This document shows, in pieces, positions 12,011 to 24,120 of a stretch of 64,000 nt of DNA. The notes under the pieces are model-generated. The model was not told the DNA's origin, ran no database searches, and saw only the letters and a list, made by a program, of their open reading frames with translations. The DNA comes from Mytilus californianus (taxonomy: Eukaryota > Mollusca > Bivalvia > Mytilida > Mytilidae): positions 64,302,995 to 64,366,994 of the forward strand of contig NW_026262690.1 in NCBI RefSeq assembly GCF_021869535.1, in the 5' to 3' direction. The translations under genes and the position numbers were made by a program. Within the stretch, counting starts at the first letter, position 1. Every line of letters begins with the position of its first letter.

Positions 12011-12255
12011 TAGGCACCGTTAATGTTATTGCAACGATTCTCTGATGGGTTCGTAGGTTGTCTGTTACAAGGCAAAATATATGCCCTATCCAACAAACCT
12101 TCATTTTCTTGAAGCAGTCCCAATGTATTGCCCTCCATCGCGGTCGACCTACCTATCAGAACCTACTTATTGTATCAATGGTTTATTTGTTCTCGTCCTG
12201 AAAATGCGTGAAATATTAGCCACTGGACGCAAATATAAATAAATCAATCAATCAT
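12011..12255 (+). mobile_element. Retroposon 3' tail ending in (aatc)n
   Basis: Contains 'tttgttctcgtcctgaaaat', 'gtgaaatattagccactgga' and ends 'aaatcaatcaatcatc'. A similar end, 'gttctcatcctaaatatgca' then 'aatatttgcaactggaca', occurs at 15287-15350. A short terminal tetranucleotide repeat and dispersed copies with the same 3' end suggest a non-LTR retroposon or a SINE that uses one. No coding part was seen. Confidence 0.5.
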
Positions 12256-13491
12256 CGGAAATATTCCAGATTTTCTTTTTTTTTAATTTACAACAGTTTT
12301 TGTCAAGGTTAACTTACAGTTTTTCTTTCGGAATTAGACATAAGGAACATTGTTTAAAATAGAGACAGTAACTGATATCAACCTTTTGGTAAAAACCTTG
12401 AGAACGTAAATGAGATAGACAACGCTTCCAGTTATTTTTATAGAAGTACTTGAGGATACATTTGTACCTAATCAATGTATTAAGTTTATTTCATCGACTA
12501 TAAGCTCTATATCTATTTATAAAAATGACCTAGGGCATTTTTAATGTACTTTATATAGGTAAACGTTTACTGAGGTCTAATAAGGTTGTAGATCAGTACA
12601 TGTAAGTCAATATGACAAACTACGGTGAAAAAAAGCGGTTTGCTAGGACAAATATCGCTGTACGATATCCGTAGTCTGAAATTCAGCATCACACATGCAG
12701 CTCGATGATGTTGATGATAAAAGCCTTTTCTTTGTCTGTGATTAGTTATAAATTACCCTTTCAATTAAAAATGTGTCAACCCGTTCCTTCTATCTGTGTT
12801 TTGTTTTCTTATGGATAGGAATTTGAATATGGAAACTCGTTGTCCTGATCTAATCTTGAAAATTTAAAAAACAGAAATTGTTCTTTCTTCTGACGGAAAA
12901 AGATCATAATGAGGTGAACAGATGAATATCAATATTTACAAAAAAGGTACCACTAAAGGTTCTTCATGTGTAACAATTTGTTCAATGTCATAACAAAAAA
13001 ATTTAAAAAGTGTACTTCTACGACATGATTAGCTTAAAATGGAATAATTGAGTGATTGCGTTTTCCTTAATGTCCTGTAATTTTCATGCAGAACGAGAAC
13101 AAAGAGATAATGGAAGTTATAGGTTTGTTCAGCAAATTGGATAGACTGGGGTGGAGTGCTGCAATTTTGACTGCCACTGGAAAATGAGGATATTTTTTTA
13201 AAGGGGCATACGTTTTACTTAACAACAGTAATCTGCGAATCTCACATAGAGTTAACTCGTTGCAAGGATTTTAATTTGGAAATAACGTGGCACTATACCT
13301 ATAATGGGATCGGAATTAACGTTCCATTTTGTAAACCGGAGGTGGCTGCGTATTTATACACCCCACACAATCAAACGGATGCACCTCTTAAGTATGGGTT
13401 TTACTGCCTGATAGAACGTTGCCTGAGGGAGTTGTTACCTTCGTTCCTTATTTTATTAACGGACATTTAAAGAAATATATGTCATAAATCT
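12256..13491. other. Unannotated region with one uncertain open frame
   Basis: A 64-codon frame on + at 13276-13470 contains a Cys and several aromatic residues but matches no family I know and lacks splice signals that would extend it. Its position directly before a family 1 repeat fragment makes repeat origin likely. Nothing else was recognised. Confidence 0.35.
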
Positions 13492-13575
13492 TGTCAGTAC
13501 CGAAGCACTGGCCCCTGAGCTGATGATACCATCGAGAACTAATAGTTCACCAGCAGCGGTTTCAAATTAGAAGAA
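13492..13575 (-). mobile_element. Family 1 SINE-like element, 5' head fragment
   Basis: Read on the minus strand it has 'gctgctggtgaactat', 'tcgatggtatcatcagctca' and 'agtgcttcggtactgacaag'. The same head blocks occur on + at 46860-46940 and, as a diverged form, at 28500-28600. Only the head is present and there is no hammerhead part. Confidence 0.6.
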
Positions 13576-14480
13576 TAGAAGTCGTTATGATTTTTTCATT
13601 GAATTTTATAGTTAGTCCAAATGTTTATGACAACTCGGACGTTTATTTTAACTTTTGCTCTGATGCCTTCATGATGAATGTATTTGAAAAATCCAAATCG
13701 GAACAAAACATTGATTATGATTATCTGGACTAGGTTTTTAACTGAGCACAAATACAAATATCTTTTATTCCAAATTTTAGGGCCCATAGAGAGAATTTCA
13801 ATTAATATGAATCACAAAGAAGACAAAAATAATAATGATGATAAACATTCAATTAAAAAAAAAAAAAACTAGCCTTAAACATTTCTATTAATAAGTTAAG
13901 ATTATAAATTACTTAAAATAAAATAAAAACCACATGAAATACACAACCAATAGGAGGTAGAGTGAGCCTATTGTATGAAGAGGAATAACTCCAGTTTTAT
14001 TCAATTGACAAATATATGCTACTGATCAAATAAATAGTTTATTGTTCTGTGTTGTTGGGTTGCTGGTGCTTTATGATACTTCATTACAATCCCAACAAAT
14101 CATTTTATTTATAGCATTATAAAAACTAAAATCCTTTGAAAAAATCAATCTGTTTTTAGCTATAAATTTCATTATGTTTTATATATAATTTTAAATCTAC
14201 TAAATATAGATATAGATAAACCGAGATTGGTTATTTTGGGATTTTGACCCAGGTTATTTCCCTTCCAAACAGTTTAATCAATTTTTCTTCATTCAAATTT
14301 AAACCATTTTATTGTTTGATATTCTACTGTATTCAATACTTAGACAAGAAAAACAAGACTATGTCCATGTATCATGCTAGGTGTACATAATTATTTATAT
14401 CAATTAATTGAATGGATTCTTGGGAATATGTAAATATCATCCGGCTTGTGATTTTGTTATCTATAGATATACTTAGTATA
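13576..14480. other. Unannotated AT-rich spacer
   Basis: Two overlapping short open frames on opposite strands (13596-13872) have no recognisable motif. Nothing else was seen. Confidence 0.4.
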
Positions 14481-14494
14481 TTAAGGGTTAGTTT

Positions 14495-14575
14495 ACTAAA
14501 TAAGTGGAGGTCCGGTGCAATTGGGTTATCCTCTGCTTCATACCCATTTGTAAATTATGACCCACACTTTTTTTT
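14495..14575 (+). repeat. Dispersed repeat, copy 1 (pair with 16630-16700)
   Basis: 'agtggaggtccggtgcaatt' followed by 'ggttatcc' and later 'tatgaccca' is matched at 16630-16700 by 'agtggaggtccggagcaatt', 'ggtttatcc' and 'tatgaccca'. The two are direct, about 2.1 kb apart, and diverged. The element type is unknown. Confidence 0.6.
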
Positions 14576-14746
14576 TCATCCATAATTAAGAAAATAGTGC
14601 TTTAGTATTTCCGCGAAACCTATTTTAGTAAGGGCTCCTGTGATGGCATGATTTTCTGTAAATGCACTAAAACAAAATCTGCAATACTCTCAGTCACAAC
14701 TGACATTAGTCCGTTTTTCTAATAATATGCTTTCAAATGGCATTAG

Positions 14747-14838
14747 AAACACAGGCACTTAATTGTCTTTTAAAAAAAATTATTTAAACATATTAAAGTA
14801 TATATGTAATTTTTTTCCGGAGATAAGTGCCTGTGTTT
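14747..14838. repeat. 15-bp perfect inverted repeat with 62-nt spacer
   Basis: 'aaacacaggcactta' (14747-14761) and its exact reverse complement 'taagtgcctgtgttt' (14824-14838). It may be an internal foldback of a decayed element. No target duplication was identified. Confidence 0.65.
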
Positions 14839-15219
14839 GGAAACTTTGGTCTAGAGCATATCTGACAAAAAAGCTAAGATCTTCCCATATGTATTTGTCG
14901 CAGCCAGCTATGAGTTTTGAAATTATTTTTCCCAATTTTGAAGATTAGTACATTAGATACTTAAAAACTGCCTCGTTGTAATCTCCTTATTGATGCAAAA
15001 TATTCACAATTAAGGAAATGAACATACAAATAAAATAAAAAGTGATTAATGACAAAACTTATAAACAGTAGATCGGTAGACATTATTGTCCTCAGTTCTA
15101 ATAACTGTTCTCAAAATCTAAGGATGTTAACTCTTTCAATGTCGCTTGGTGTTGACGGTTAAGTTTATCAAAGTTGGTTAAGTTATTGAAAAAAAAAATA
15201 AGACCACACTTTATCAATT

Positions 15220-15266
15220 GCATGCGTTCGATGAACTATTCTGGATTCACCTTCATCAGGAATGCT
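15220..15266 (-). mobile_element. Hammerhead-like repeat end, decayed (third family)
   Basis: On the minus strand the order is stem I arm gcattc (15265-15260), core ctgatga (15259-15253), a short irregular stem II region 'aggtgaatcc', AGAA, then the returning arm gaacgc near 15236-15231. The core heptamer is intact, but stem II does not start with G and the GAAA/stem III part is altered. Activity is not expected. It lies just before the retroposon-like tail at 15287-15350. Confidence 0.4.
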
Positions 15267-15286
15267 CAAAGCCGAATATTTGAAGT

Positions 15287-15355
15287 TTGTTCTCATCCTA
15301 AATATGCATGAAATATTTGCAACTGGACATTTTAGAAATCAACAACTAATCAATA
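15287..15355 (+). mobile_element. Retroposon 3' tail, second copy
   Basis: 'gttctcatcctaaatatgca', 'tgaaatatttgcaactgg' and a trailing 'caactaatcaataac' parallel the tail at 12187-12255. It is shorter and more diverged than that copy. Confidence 0.5.
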
Positions 15356-16629
15356 ACATCATATATAGGTTTGTACTTACCTAAGACTTGTTAACCCAAA
15401 CACATATTTGTGCCTGTGCCACCAGGACCATGTGCTTTTTGTTGTTGTGTGTCTTTGTTTATATATCTTGGGTTTTTTTTCCGGATGACACTGGTTTTGG
15501 CGGTTGGTGTGGTATGTTGCACAATCATTATTTTCTTAAGATATTTTATATAATCTCTAATAATTCTTTAAGAATGGCGCATAATTTTACTTGTTTAATA
15601 CATGTATTCTGTATATTCTAATCCTGTTTTACGTATTTTTATAATTAGAACTATTGAATCTGAATCTATTTAAACATGAAGTAATCTTTTTAATTGAATA
15701 TAGCCTGGAACTAATTCATCTGGACCAAGCACGAGGTAGACATGCTGCTGATAATATGATTCCTGGCAAATTTATTAAAAATCAAGATCTACTCCAATCT
15801 TCATTCAAATCAGCTTGTCTGTATAGTTAAGCACCCATCCTTTGTATTGCCTGCAGTACTCTTCCTCTACCACATACTGAATGTATGCCTTCTCCATAGT
15901 TTATATAGTCTATATCATCTCTGGCTGCTAAATAATATACATAAAAGCTACGTACTGCGCAAAGGGAGATAACCTGACATTTGTTTAGGTAAGTAACTTT
16001 CGTTTTGAAATTCAATCAAAATGTTGTTCTCCACTCCTTCTCCGTGTTATCTACTGCATAGACATATTCATCAAATGGAGTGCTATCATTTTTGTAATCA
16101 TACCCTCAATATGCCACTTTTTGTTTGGTTCAACAAAAATATTGTATTCTGGTTTCAATGTATATTTGTTCCTCCTATACACACAAGTTCATTTGAAACG
16201 TTGTTATAAACAATGCTATGATATCTGCTCTTATATTGTAATATGTATTCTGCCAGGAACACATACCTTAATACATCCTTAAGTGGAAATAATATTTCAG
16301 AATAGTTCTCTCTTTAAAATAAATATTATAAATGAACTTCTGTTTTATGACGGTGATGTTATTGGACCAAATTCCCGAGATGGCTTCGGATTATTTCCCT
16401 TTGAAACATCTGGATCAATTTTTTTAATTTCAAATTTCAAAGATTTAAGTGAATGCTATTCTGATGCAATGTATACTTAGATTGTTGAAAAACTCAACTA
16501 TTTTCATGCATCATGATAATATTACACACTTTTTTATACTAATGTATGAAAAAAATATTCAAAATCTACCTTTGAAGTTTAAAACCTATAAATATAGGAA
16601 GTATATATAATGTTGAAATACTATTTCTA
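15356..16629. other. Unannotated AT-rich spacer
   Basis: Several 60-77-codon open frames (15388-15621 +, 15827-16015 -, 16021-16209 +, 16283-16480 +) were looked at. None shows a domain, and none can be linked by splice sites into a longer protein. I see no supported feature. Confidence 0.4.
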
Positions 16630-16700
16630 GTGGAGGTCCGGAGCAATTGGTTTATCCAATGTGCAAATATCCAATTGCAATATATGACCCATATTTTTAT
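16630..16700 (+). repeat. Dispersed repeat, copy 2 (pair with 14495-14575)
   Basis: See the partner at 14495. The shared block is 'agtggaggtccgg', then 'gcaattgg', 'ttatcc' and 'tatgaccca'. Confidence 0.6.
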
Positions 16701-16919
16701 TTCTTCCATATAATCTATTAAATAAAAAAATACTATCACATGTTGATTTCCACTTTTAAAAACCTGTCAAAACAATGTTTAGCCAGTGCATCGGTTCTGG
16801 AATGAATTAAATGATACAATGTCCATAAGCTACCAGGTATAAAATCCATTGGATGTCTTCTAATTAAAATTATGTCTTAGATACACGATTTTTTTAAATT
16901 ATTTTTTTATGTCTTTGAA

Positions 16920-17372
16920 CTAGCGTCCAGTAATTGCGAGTACTCTCAGGTCGGAACTTTGTTTTTTTTTTTATTTTTTGTTTTTTGTTTTTGTGCTCTG
17001 TACCGATCTGATGAGTCAAGTTTGGTCTTTGTGCTGTTTCCCCACCGTTCTAGGAAAAAATAAAAAGGGGAGGGGTAGGCACCTGCAAATATTTTTAACC
17101 CCGACAAATTATGTATGTGCTATTCCCAAGTCAGAACCCTTTAATTCAGTAGTTGTCGTTTGTTTCTGTATATAATATTTGTACTTCGTTTATTGTTTTG
17201 TATATCAATCAGGCTTTTAGTTTACATTTTGTCATGTCAGGGCCTTCTATAATATGGGTTTTGTTCATTGTTTAAAGTCGTACTGTGTTCTATAGTTGCT
17301 AACATCTACGTCATTTTGGTCTCTGGTTGACAGTTATCTCGTTGGCAATCATACCACACTTTCTTATTTTTA
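16920..17372 (+). repeat. Type A interspersed repeat, near full length
   Basis: In order: 'tagcgtccagtaattgcgag', 'gtaccgatctgatgagtcaa', 'ttttaaccccgacaaattat', 'cagtagttgtcgtttgttt', 'ggccttctataatatgg' and 'ggcaatcataccacactttc'. The same order is seen at 21885-22365 on + and reversed at 35477-35890. No protein frame is kept between copies, so it is a non-autonomous, SINE-like or MITE-like repeat. Confidence 0.75.
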
Positions 17373-17597
17373 AGTATGTTCACTAGCTAAAACTAAGCTT
17401 GGAACTACTTATCCTTTCAATTTGAAGGTTAGTTTTTTTAATGTTTTATGGCGGCTACTAGTAACGATGGGATTTTTAAATTTGAAGAACAAATATCATA
17501 TATATTTTTTTTAAGTTGGTATAGTTATAAGTAACGAAATGATTTTTCAATTTAAAGGATGAAATTTGATGATTATTTTGTGTCGGCTCTTAAAAAA

Positions 17598-17802
17598 AAA
17601 GAAGAGAATTCACCAAGGGAGCAATCAAAAACTATACATCCAATACAAACAGACGAAAGACAAAAAAGAAGAGAATTCACCAAGGGAGCAATCAAAAACC
17701 ATACGTCCAATATAAACAGACGAAAGACAATAAAAGAAGAGAATTCACCAAGGGAACAATCAAAAACCATACGTTCAATATAAACAGACGAAAGACAAAA
17801 AA
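17598..17802. repeat. Three tandem copies of a 67-68-bp unit
   Basis: Units start at 17601, 17668 and 17736 with 'gaagagaattcaccaaggga' and each contains 'caatcaaaaac' and 'aacagacgaaagac'. The unit length is not a constant multiple of three, so the open frame across it (17559-17783) shifts between copies and is not a protein repeat. Confidence 0.9.
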
Positions 17803-19608
17803 CAATAACAAAACATTACACAAAAACATTGAGCAATACAAACCCCACCATTAAAACCTGGGTAAAAATCATTGATGTCATATGAAAGAAAATATCTCTG
17901 GTCATATCGATGGATTAGGCGTATTGGTAAATGTTGCTGTCCAACTCTAAGACATCAACAATTACTAAACAGAGCGTTTCATGTTAAATCTCAACCCTAA
18001 GATATTGTCAAATGTGTCAGTTTGAATAAAAAGGTATTTCAGGACGAAAGATAAACGAGACTTTGTACCGATGTTTTACCATTATAATTGATGGATTGAA
18101 TTTGACAGAAATAACACGACGATTCTTACAACTGCAGCAGTTACGCTTATCCTTCCGAAGCACCATAGGTCAGTCCCCGATTTTCAGTTAAATTTTCGTG
18201 AAGAGATAATTACAAATATGACAAGTAAAAATAATTCTTTGTTGACTTTTTTGTCTGTGATTTTTTCTGCTGACGTTGTGATGTTTTTCCTTTTCGATTT
18301 ATCAATTTTGATGGATCACTTAGTTTAGGTTTTTCCAAGACCGGATGATAGCGTGATTAGTTTTAAATATAATTCAAAACAAGCTTTGTTGTTTGATTTT
18401 CAAAACGCTAAAGTTAGTTTACTGAACCACAAGCAATCTTTCGGAGCATCGAAGGGCCCAATTTACTTCATGTGCGAAAAGAAACATACTTTCAATAATA
18501 TTTTTCAAGAAATGATGGATGTCATATTACTTATGCACTTCCTAAAGTAATTGTGTAAAATATTCAACACGACCATTTAAAAAAGCCGTCTTTGACTAAC
18601 CACATCCTCTCTCTCTCTCTATCTCTTTCAATCTTCTTATAACAAATATGATTATTCTAGATTCAATAAGCCGCAACAATTATTATTTTATATTTTTTAA
18701 TCCCTGAATATAAAATGTATTTGAACAATCTTGGTGGTATGAGATAATGAAAACAATAAATAATAAAAAAATGTAATGACATTTGTTGGCAATCCATCGG
18801 ACAGGATTTCCGTCGGTATGCTTCCTCTATTTTTTGCATTGATTGTCTTTCTTTGTTTATAATCTACTATGGTTGAGCAACATCTTATATTTCCTTTGTA
18901 CCATGATAGCTGCAACAAATCTTTTAACTAACTCGGATGTTGTTCACGTAATAAAGGAATAGCTACGTGTGTGTGTTTTTTTTTAATACATTCTTCTTGA
19001 AACAAACTGAATTTCAGAATTCTTCATTTATCCATAATGTATATTTTTTGGATGAAAGACAGTGTGATTTGCATTGGCAATTCGCTCCCTCAATATATAA
19101 TATATAAGTAATTATTGTATTATCTCTGTGTTACTAAGCCTATGTTATCCGACGGAGAAAGATTGTCTTAAAGTTGTCTCAAAAGGAGAACAAAAACGGA
19201 GGTTGGAAAGCGGGGACAGAAGGTAGGAGGTAAATGTAAGAGGAAAAGGAAAAAGGAAGTTTGTGGGAAATCGACACAACTCACCAGTATATAGTAATAA
19301 ATCAAAGATTGATAGATAGGCTAGGATTTCCCAGTAAGCATTTCCGCAAATATTTTTCTTTTCGTCTCTGACAAAAAAAATAAACAAGTCTATAGATTGA
19401 AAATAGACGAAACCATATTCCATAGAAAAACAAATATTTCGGTGCAATAAACGGCTTTCGTCAGTGTCGGACTTTTTTACAACGACAGTATAAGTTTGAA
19501 ATTACTCCGGTGATGATGGTCTTGAACTTAAGAGTACATCCAAATTCAATACTGAATTTGAAAATTAGAATTAATAATTCTGCATGTCTATATATATATA
19601 TATATTAA
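17803..19608. other. Unannotated spacer with simple repeats
   Basis: A CT-rich microsatellite lies near 18608-18630 and a TA run at about 19591-19606. A 100-codon minus-strand frame (19145-19447) has no recognisable domain. No supported gene. Confidence 0.4.
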
Positions 19609-19960
19609 CAAGTCTAAATTGAAAACAACGTTCAAACCTATGATTGCGTTGGATAAAAACCGCAATTTTTATACGCGTGCATGCAAAACAAATTTCTTGT
19701 TAGAGGGGTCTAAATACAGCACAAACAACATTTTCCAAAAGACAAAAAAGTGAAAAAGTATATTTTAACAAAAACGCATTTGACTAACAGGTCGAACAAC
19801 AAATGTTCTTAAACCCTGTTGACTGCCATTGGCGATTGCCAAATAAACGGATCACCGATGTAATAAATGGATCTTAATTATAAATTTAATACTAAACAGA
19901 AAACAATAAACTTGCGCAAAAGATGGTATACCGCAAATAAAAGGTGCAAAGGTCTTCCAA
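19609..19960 (+). repeat. Dispersed repeat with two blocks (X then Y)
   Basis: Block X (19609-19771) contains 'caacgttcaaacctatgatt', 'gcgttggataaaaacc' and 'gtctaaatacagcacaaaca'. Block Y (19895-19960) contains 'aacagaaaacaataaacttg' and 'atggtatac'. Both blocks occur again at 62609-63022, but there Y comes before X. Identity in block X is high. Confidence 0.75.
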
Positions 19961-20929
19961 CTTGTATTTATACATCCCAAATGAGCTGATCATCCAAAAT
20001 ATATTGACGATGTTGTACAAACAAATTACATCTGGAAAAATAACAGGTATTATTTTTTGTTAATGGCCTCTCAGTGAAGAATAAAAGTTTCTTTATCCCG
20101 AACCTTTCCGATCCTACTGCTGAGTATAATTCCTGTGATTGTTTTCTTCAATTACAATATCTCTTATGTGTTTGAAGTCCTCTAGATTGTGGTATGGCAG
20201 TCCGTGTTGGCTCATTGGAAGATATAGCTTCTATGAATCACCGCTCCTGTAGCATTAAGGCGTTTCACGCTGCTTGGACTCGTCAAAATATTTGATAGAG
20301 GTCATATACGGAACACACTAAAATGTAAATGACATTCGAACTTTTGCAAGGAGCATTTACTAGTTCCTAAGTGTGCCTTTCTGGTAAATGTTGATGAATG
20401 CTGTATCTGTAATCCGTATTTGCCATCAAACCAGCAGTAATTCACAGAAGCAACAATTGTACAGATTTTGGATTTTTCATTATGATATAACCATTTTTTA
20501 TGGTAAAAAGATTTAAAGAAATGTAAAGTGCCTTCTAACGTATCATCCATCTGAAAAGGATGGCTTTAATATTTTTTTAGAATATTGGAAATCCGTTGTA
20601 AAAATACAATCCGAAAACCATTCAAGTTCTTCCCGATCCCCATATGAACTCAGATATAATCTAATTCTATTTGAATTATGTAGTTTTATGAAAAAAAATA
20701 TTTCATTAAAATGAAAAGGGAATTTTTAGCCAATGTTAAGATGTAAGGTTGACACCATTCATATAATGATTTCCCCTGCATCTTTTGTAGATCATAATTT
20801 CTTAATTTGTTCTTTATTGGAATGAACATGTGAAACATATTAGCATACAGAAGAATAAAAAATAGAAGATAGCAATCAAAGTTTTAAGTCCAAATTGGGC
20901 AAGCAATACCATAGTCAAACGAAAAAAGA
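19961..20929. other. Unannotated spacer
   Basis: An 82-codon minus-strand frame at 20302-20550 has no motif I recognise. No other feature was seen. Confidence 0.35.
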
Positions 20930-20947
20930 CAAAAAGACAAAGCAGAT

Positions 20948-21540
20948 TTGTTTAATTTCTGTATTGTTTTGAATCACCTCTTATGGCCGAAGTCAGTAAA
21001 GATCCGTCTAAATTACATTCAATTGGTTAATTTAAAAACAGTTACCGTTACCTTGAGGAAATTTGCTTTTAATAATCAGGATTTTTCAAATTTTACTGCA
21101 CAAATTTACCCAAAGGACCTTACTTTAAATGAAGCTGATACCCACAGCAATGAGTGTCCTTTTCTATATTTGGATATTTCAGTTTCACACGGGAAACTAT
21201 ATACAACAATTTACGACAAATGAGACGACTTTTCTTTCCCTATTTTAATTTATTTTCCCTTTTTGGACGGCGATGTTCCTTTGGCCCCTTCTTACGGTGT
21301 GTATATTTAACAACTTGTTCGCTATGCCCGTGTCTGTAGTCGCGTTTTAGATTTCAGTGAACGTATAACTTATGTATAGCTGGTAAATTATCAAGTCAGG
21401 GATTTTGTTACCACAAAATGATTAAAACATTTATTAAATTCTATCATAGAAATAGATATTTGTATTTGGTTAGGAAGTTTGGTATACCTGTAGAATTCTT
21501 ATTACATATCACATCCTAATTTTCAACAGAGCCTAAAATT
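20948..21540 (+). pseudogene. Decayed reverse transcriptase C-terminal part, Penelope-like element remnant
   Basis: Translation gives blocks typical of this reverse transcriptase family: IYPKDLTLNEAD, PFLYLDISV, then TTIYDK, a stop, DDFSFPI, a small shift, PFLDGDVPLAPSYGVYI, another stop, QLVRYARVC and later a KxxKTFIKFYHRN-like block. I recognise the order from eukaryotic Penelope-like reverse transcriptases, but placing it in that group is from memory. The catalytic YxDD region upstream is missing. At least two stops (TGA at about 21221, TAA at about 21308) and a frameshift show it is dead. An ATG is not assigned. Confidence 0.65.
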
Positions 21541-21884
21541 TTGATGTGATCCATGTAAACACAGTGATCCTTTGAATGAACTTATTCTAAACCGTCATCA
21601 ATTTAACACAATAGTAACAATCTTTAATATAGTTGAATCGGTTCTAACATTGATTTTGTTTTTGATAAATTAAAACATGACTAATTATAATATATTGCTA
21701 TATATGTAAAGGTATGAGTACTCATGATCATACATCCAGTCGATACTGTTTACTTATATTTTGGCATTGCACAACGCCATGCGTTACTCAACGTGTTTAT
21801 GACGTCTTTGCATTTAATCCGTTGGATGTGTACTGATTGATACTTTAGTCTGGGATAACTTGATTTGTTAATTAGTTGTGAACT
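21541..21884. other. Unannotated spacer
   Basis: May include further decayed 3' part of the preceding retroelement. Nothing definite was seen. Confidence 0.35.
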
Positions 21885-22365
21885 AGCATTCAGTAACTGT
21901 GAGTACTCGTATATCGGTGCTGTGTATCTATTGTTTGTATGTTAGTTTTTTATTCTTCGTACCGATCTACTGAGTTAAGCTATTTGCAACTGATTTTAAC
22001 AGTTTATTCTTATGTTATGCTATTAACACCACTGTCCAAGATAAGGGGAGGATTTAGCGCTCACAATCATGTTTAACCCCGCCACATTTTTAATGTGTCT
22101 GTCCCAAGTCCGGAGCCTGTAATTCAGTGGTTGTCATTGGTTGATGACTGTCACAATTGTTTTGTTATAAATTAGGCCGTTAGTGTTTTCAATTGAATTG
22201 TTTCACATTGTTTATGTCGGAGCCTTTCATAGCTGACAATACGGTATGGGATTTTTTTTTTGTATTGTTGAAGGCCGTACGGTGACATATAATTGCTTTT
22301 ATCTTCGACATTTGTACTCTGATGGAAAGTTGGAAATCATACCACATCTCCTTATTTTTTATAAA
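21885..22365 (+). repeat. Type A interspersed repeat, near full length
   Basis: In order: 'agcattcagtaactgtgagt', 'cgtaccgatctactgagtta', 'tttaaccccgccacattttt', 'tcccaagtccggagcctgta', 'gccgttagtgttttcaattg', 'aaggccgtacggtgacatat' and 'atcataccacatctcc'. It matches the copy at 16920-17372 over nearly its full length. Confidence 0.8.
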
Positions 22366-23479
22366 GAACAGTCAACAGAACAAGTAAGTCTAAATATTGA
22401 GAAACACAAAAAATCGCCAATATACTGGATGTGCAATCATACATTTGTTCTGGAAAGGTTAGCAGTTACATCTTCGTTAATGACACCCCTTTTTTTGCTC
22501 AAGACAAATAAAATCACGGCGGTAAGTCAGGTTCAGTGAAAAGGCTTAAACGTGCCTGGAAATGTGAGAAAATAAATTAGATACATGTAACTGATTTAAG
22601 AAAGCTTAAGTATACTCATGTATATGCACGTGAAAATGTATTTATTTGTTAGTTTTTTAAACCCATCTATTTAGAATTTATCCATATGTACATGAACGTG
22701 AAAATATTTCAAGTTTATCATTGAAACTGGATCAGAGTTCTGTCTACGTGCTGAAGCTCGCGGTATTGTATTACGTGTATGGTGTGATAATTATACATCA
22801 ATTTGAAAACGACCGATTCTACATCTTTTAATGGCTGCAGATATTGGAAAAGTGATAATGAAGTGAACCATTACATATATAGATGGTTTCCTGGACATTT
22901 CATGTGATTGATTGAAGTGGCATCGGAATCGGAATTTTTATGATGATAAAATCAGAAAAAATTCTTACATTTGATATGTGAAATATTGACCTATGAGAAA
23001 TTGAATTTTCAAAATCAAATACAACATGTTGATTATTTCAGCAAATTTCTTGAAAGTTTCAGGGGAATACATCAAGAGTATTAATATATCATTTTTTTTT
23101 TTAAATTGGCGTTTGACGCTGCTACATGTATGTACATGTTTATCCCTTAACTAATCTTAATTAATAAGGCATTAAACATCTAACGACCGAAAGATTTTAA
23201 GTTTCAGTCTTAATAAACGACACATAATATCCCTCACTAACCAAGTCATTTTGTAGTTTGAGGTAACTGCAAACGTTACTTAAAATACAAGCATTTTCCA
23301 TTTGTTATATTGACCTGTAATACCCTTTAACATAATGATACCAGGGATTCTGTCGTCTTCATTGAAAATGGCAATTCCTTTTCTGTTAGATATAAGAGTT
23401 TACATGACAATTTATGTGCGAGAAAAGATAAATATTCTTAAAAAAAGAGAAATACTAGTACATATCTTGACTTATATCT
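22366..23479. other. Unannotated spacer
   Basis: No recognisable gene or repeat. A frame continuing to 22539 starts inside the type A repeat and has no motif. Confidence 0.35.
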
Positions 23480-24120
23480 ATAAATGGACAATGAGGGTCG
23501 GTTAAGAACAAAATTTACGTCAAAAGAGACGATTGCAGCATTCCAGCAGCGCCTGCATATGTTGTATAGATTTCCCAGTTGATACAATATTGAACAGCTT
23601 CCATTTCCTATCATGATTTCCTTGATAGAGGATTGCTACTTACAAGGAAGCTATCAAACCAAGAGTTCCAAGTGGATGAAGTTGAAATCATGTCTTCGAA
23701 AATTTTCCGGCGCCATCACGAGTTGGATGACCGTTATGAAATATACCTGTTTCACAGATGACGACGGATATGTTCCAATTGTCGTAACTAGAATCACACC
23801 CTCTTTTCCTCAAATATAACCTATCGAATCAGACTTATCACCTGGTTTGTAACTACATGAGCAACACGACGGGTGCCACGTGTGGAGCGGGATCTGATTA
23901 CCTTCCCAAAGCATCCGATATCACCCCCGGTTTTGGGTGATGTTCGTGTTGCTCAGTCTTTGGTTTTCTATGTTGTGTCTTGTATACTATACTGTTGTTT
24001 GTCTTTTGGTCGTTTTTCGTGTTTTGCCATGACATTGTCAGTTTTTTTTTTCACTTATGAGTTAGAATCTCCCTTTGGTGTCTTTCGCCTCTCTTTAAGT
24101 ATCATGGATTAAAATTGGAA
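23480..24120 (+). pseudogene. Decayed Penelope-like reverse transcriptase, C-terminal and 3' part
   Basis: Recognisable fragments in several frames, in order: NEGRLRTK (about 23490), a remnant of the GVYISQ region, LKSCLRKFSG (about 23685), then after frameshifts a 3' region reading 'cacgacgggtgccacgtgtg' to 'caccccggttttgggtga'. That 3' region is matched, on the other strand, at 34740-34830. Numerous stops and shifts are present. It is a different copy from the one at 20948-21540. Confidence 0.6.

Noticed and set aside
12187..12240. Hammerhead-like reading of the retroposon tail ('cgtcctgaaaatgc' and 'ccactggacg')
   Set aside because: Arms cgtcc/ggacg could pair, but the core is not ctgatga and there is no proper stem II or GAAA in place.
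13276..13470. 64-codon frame on + that looked somewhat protein-like
   Set aside because: No known motif, no splice links, and it runs up to a SINE-like fragment. Kept only as a note in the spacer.
16998..17040. 'ctgatgagtcaag' in a type A repeat as a hammerhead core
   Set aside because: No stem II, GAAA or stem I partner follows. The parallel copy at 21960 reads 'ctactgag'.
17559..17783. Lysine/glutamate-rich repetitive frame of 74 codons
   Set aside because: Units are 67 and 68 bp, so the frame changes from unit to unit. No start context or family supports it.
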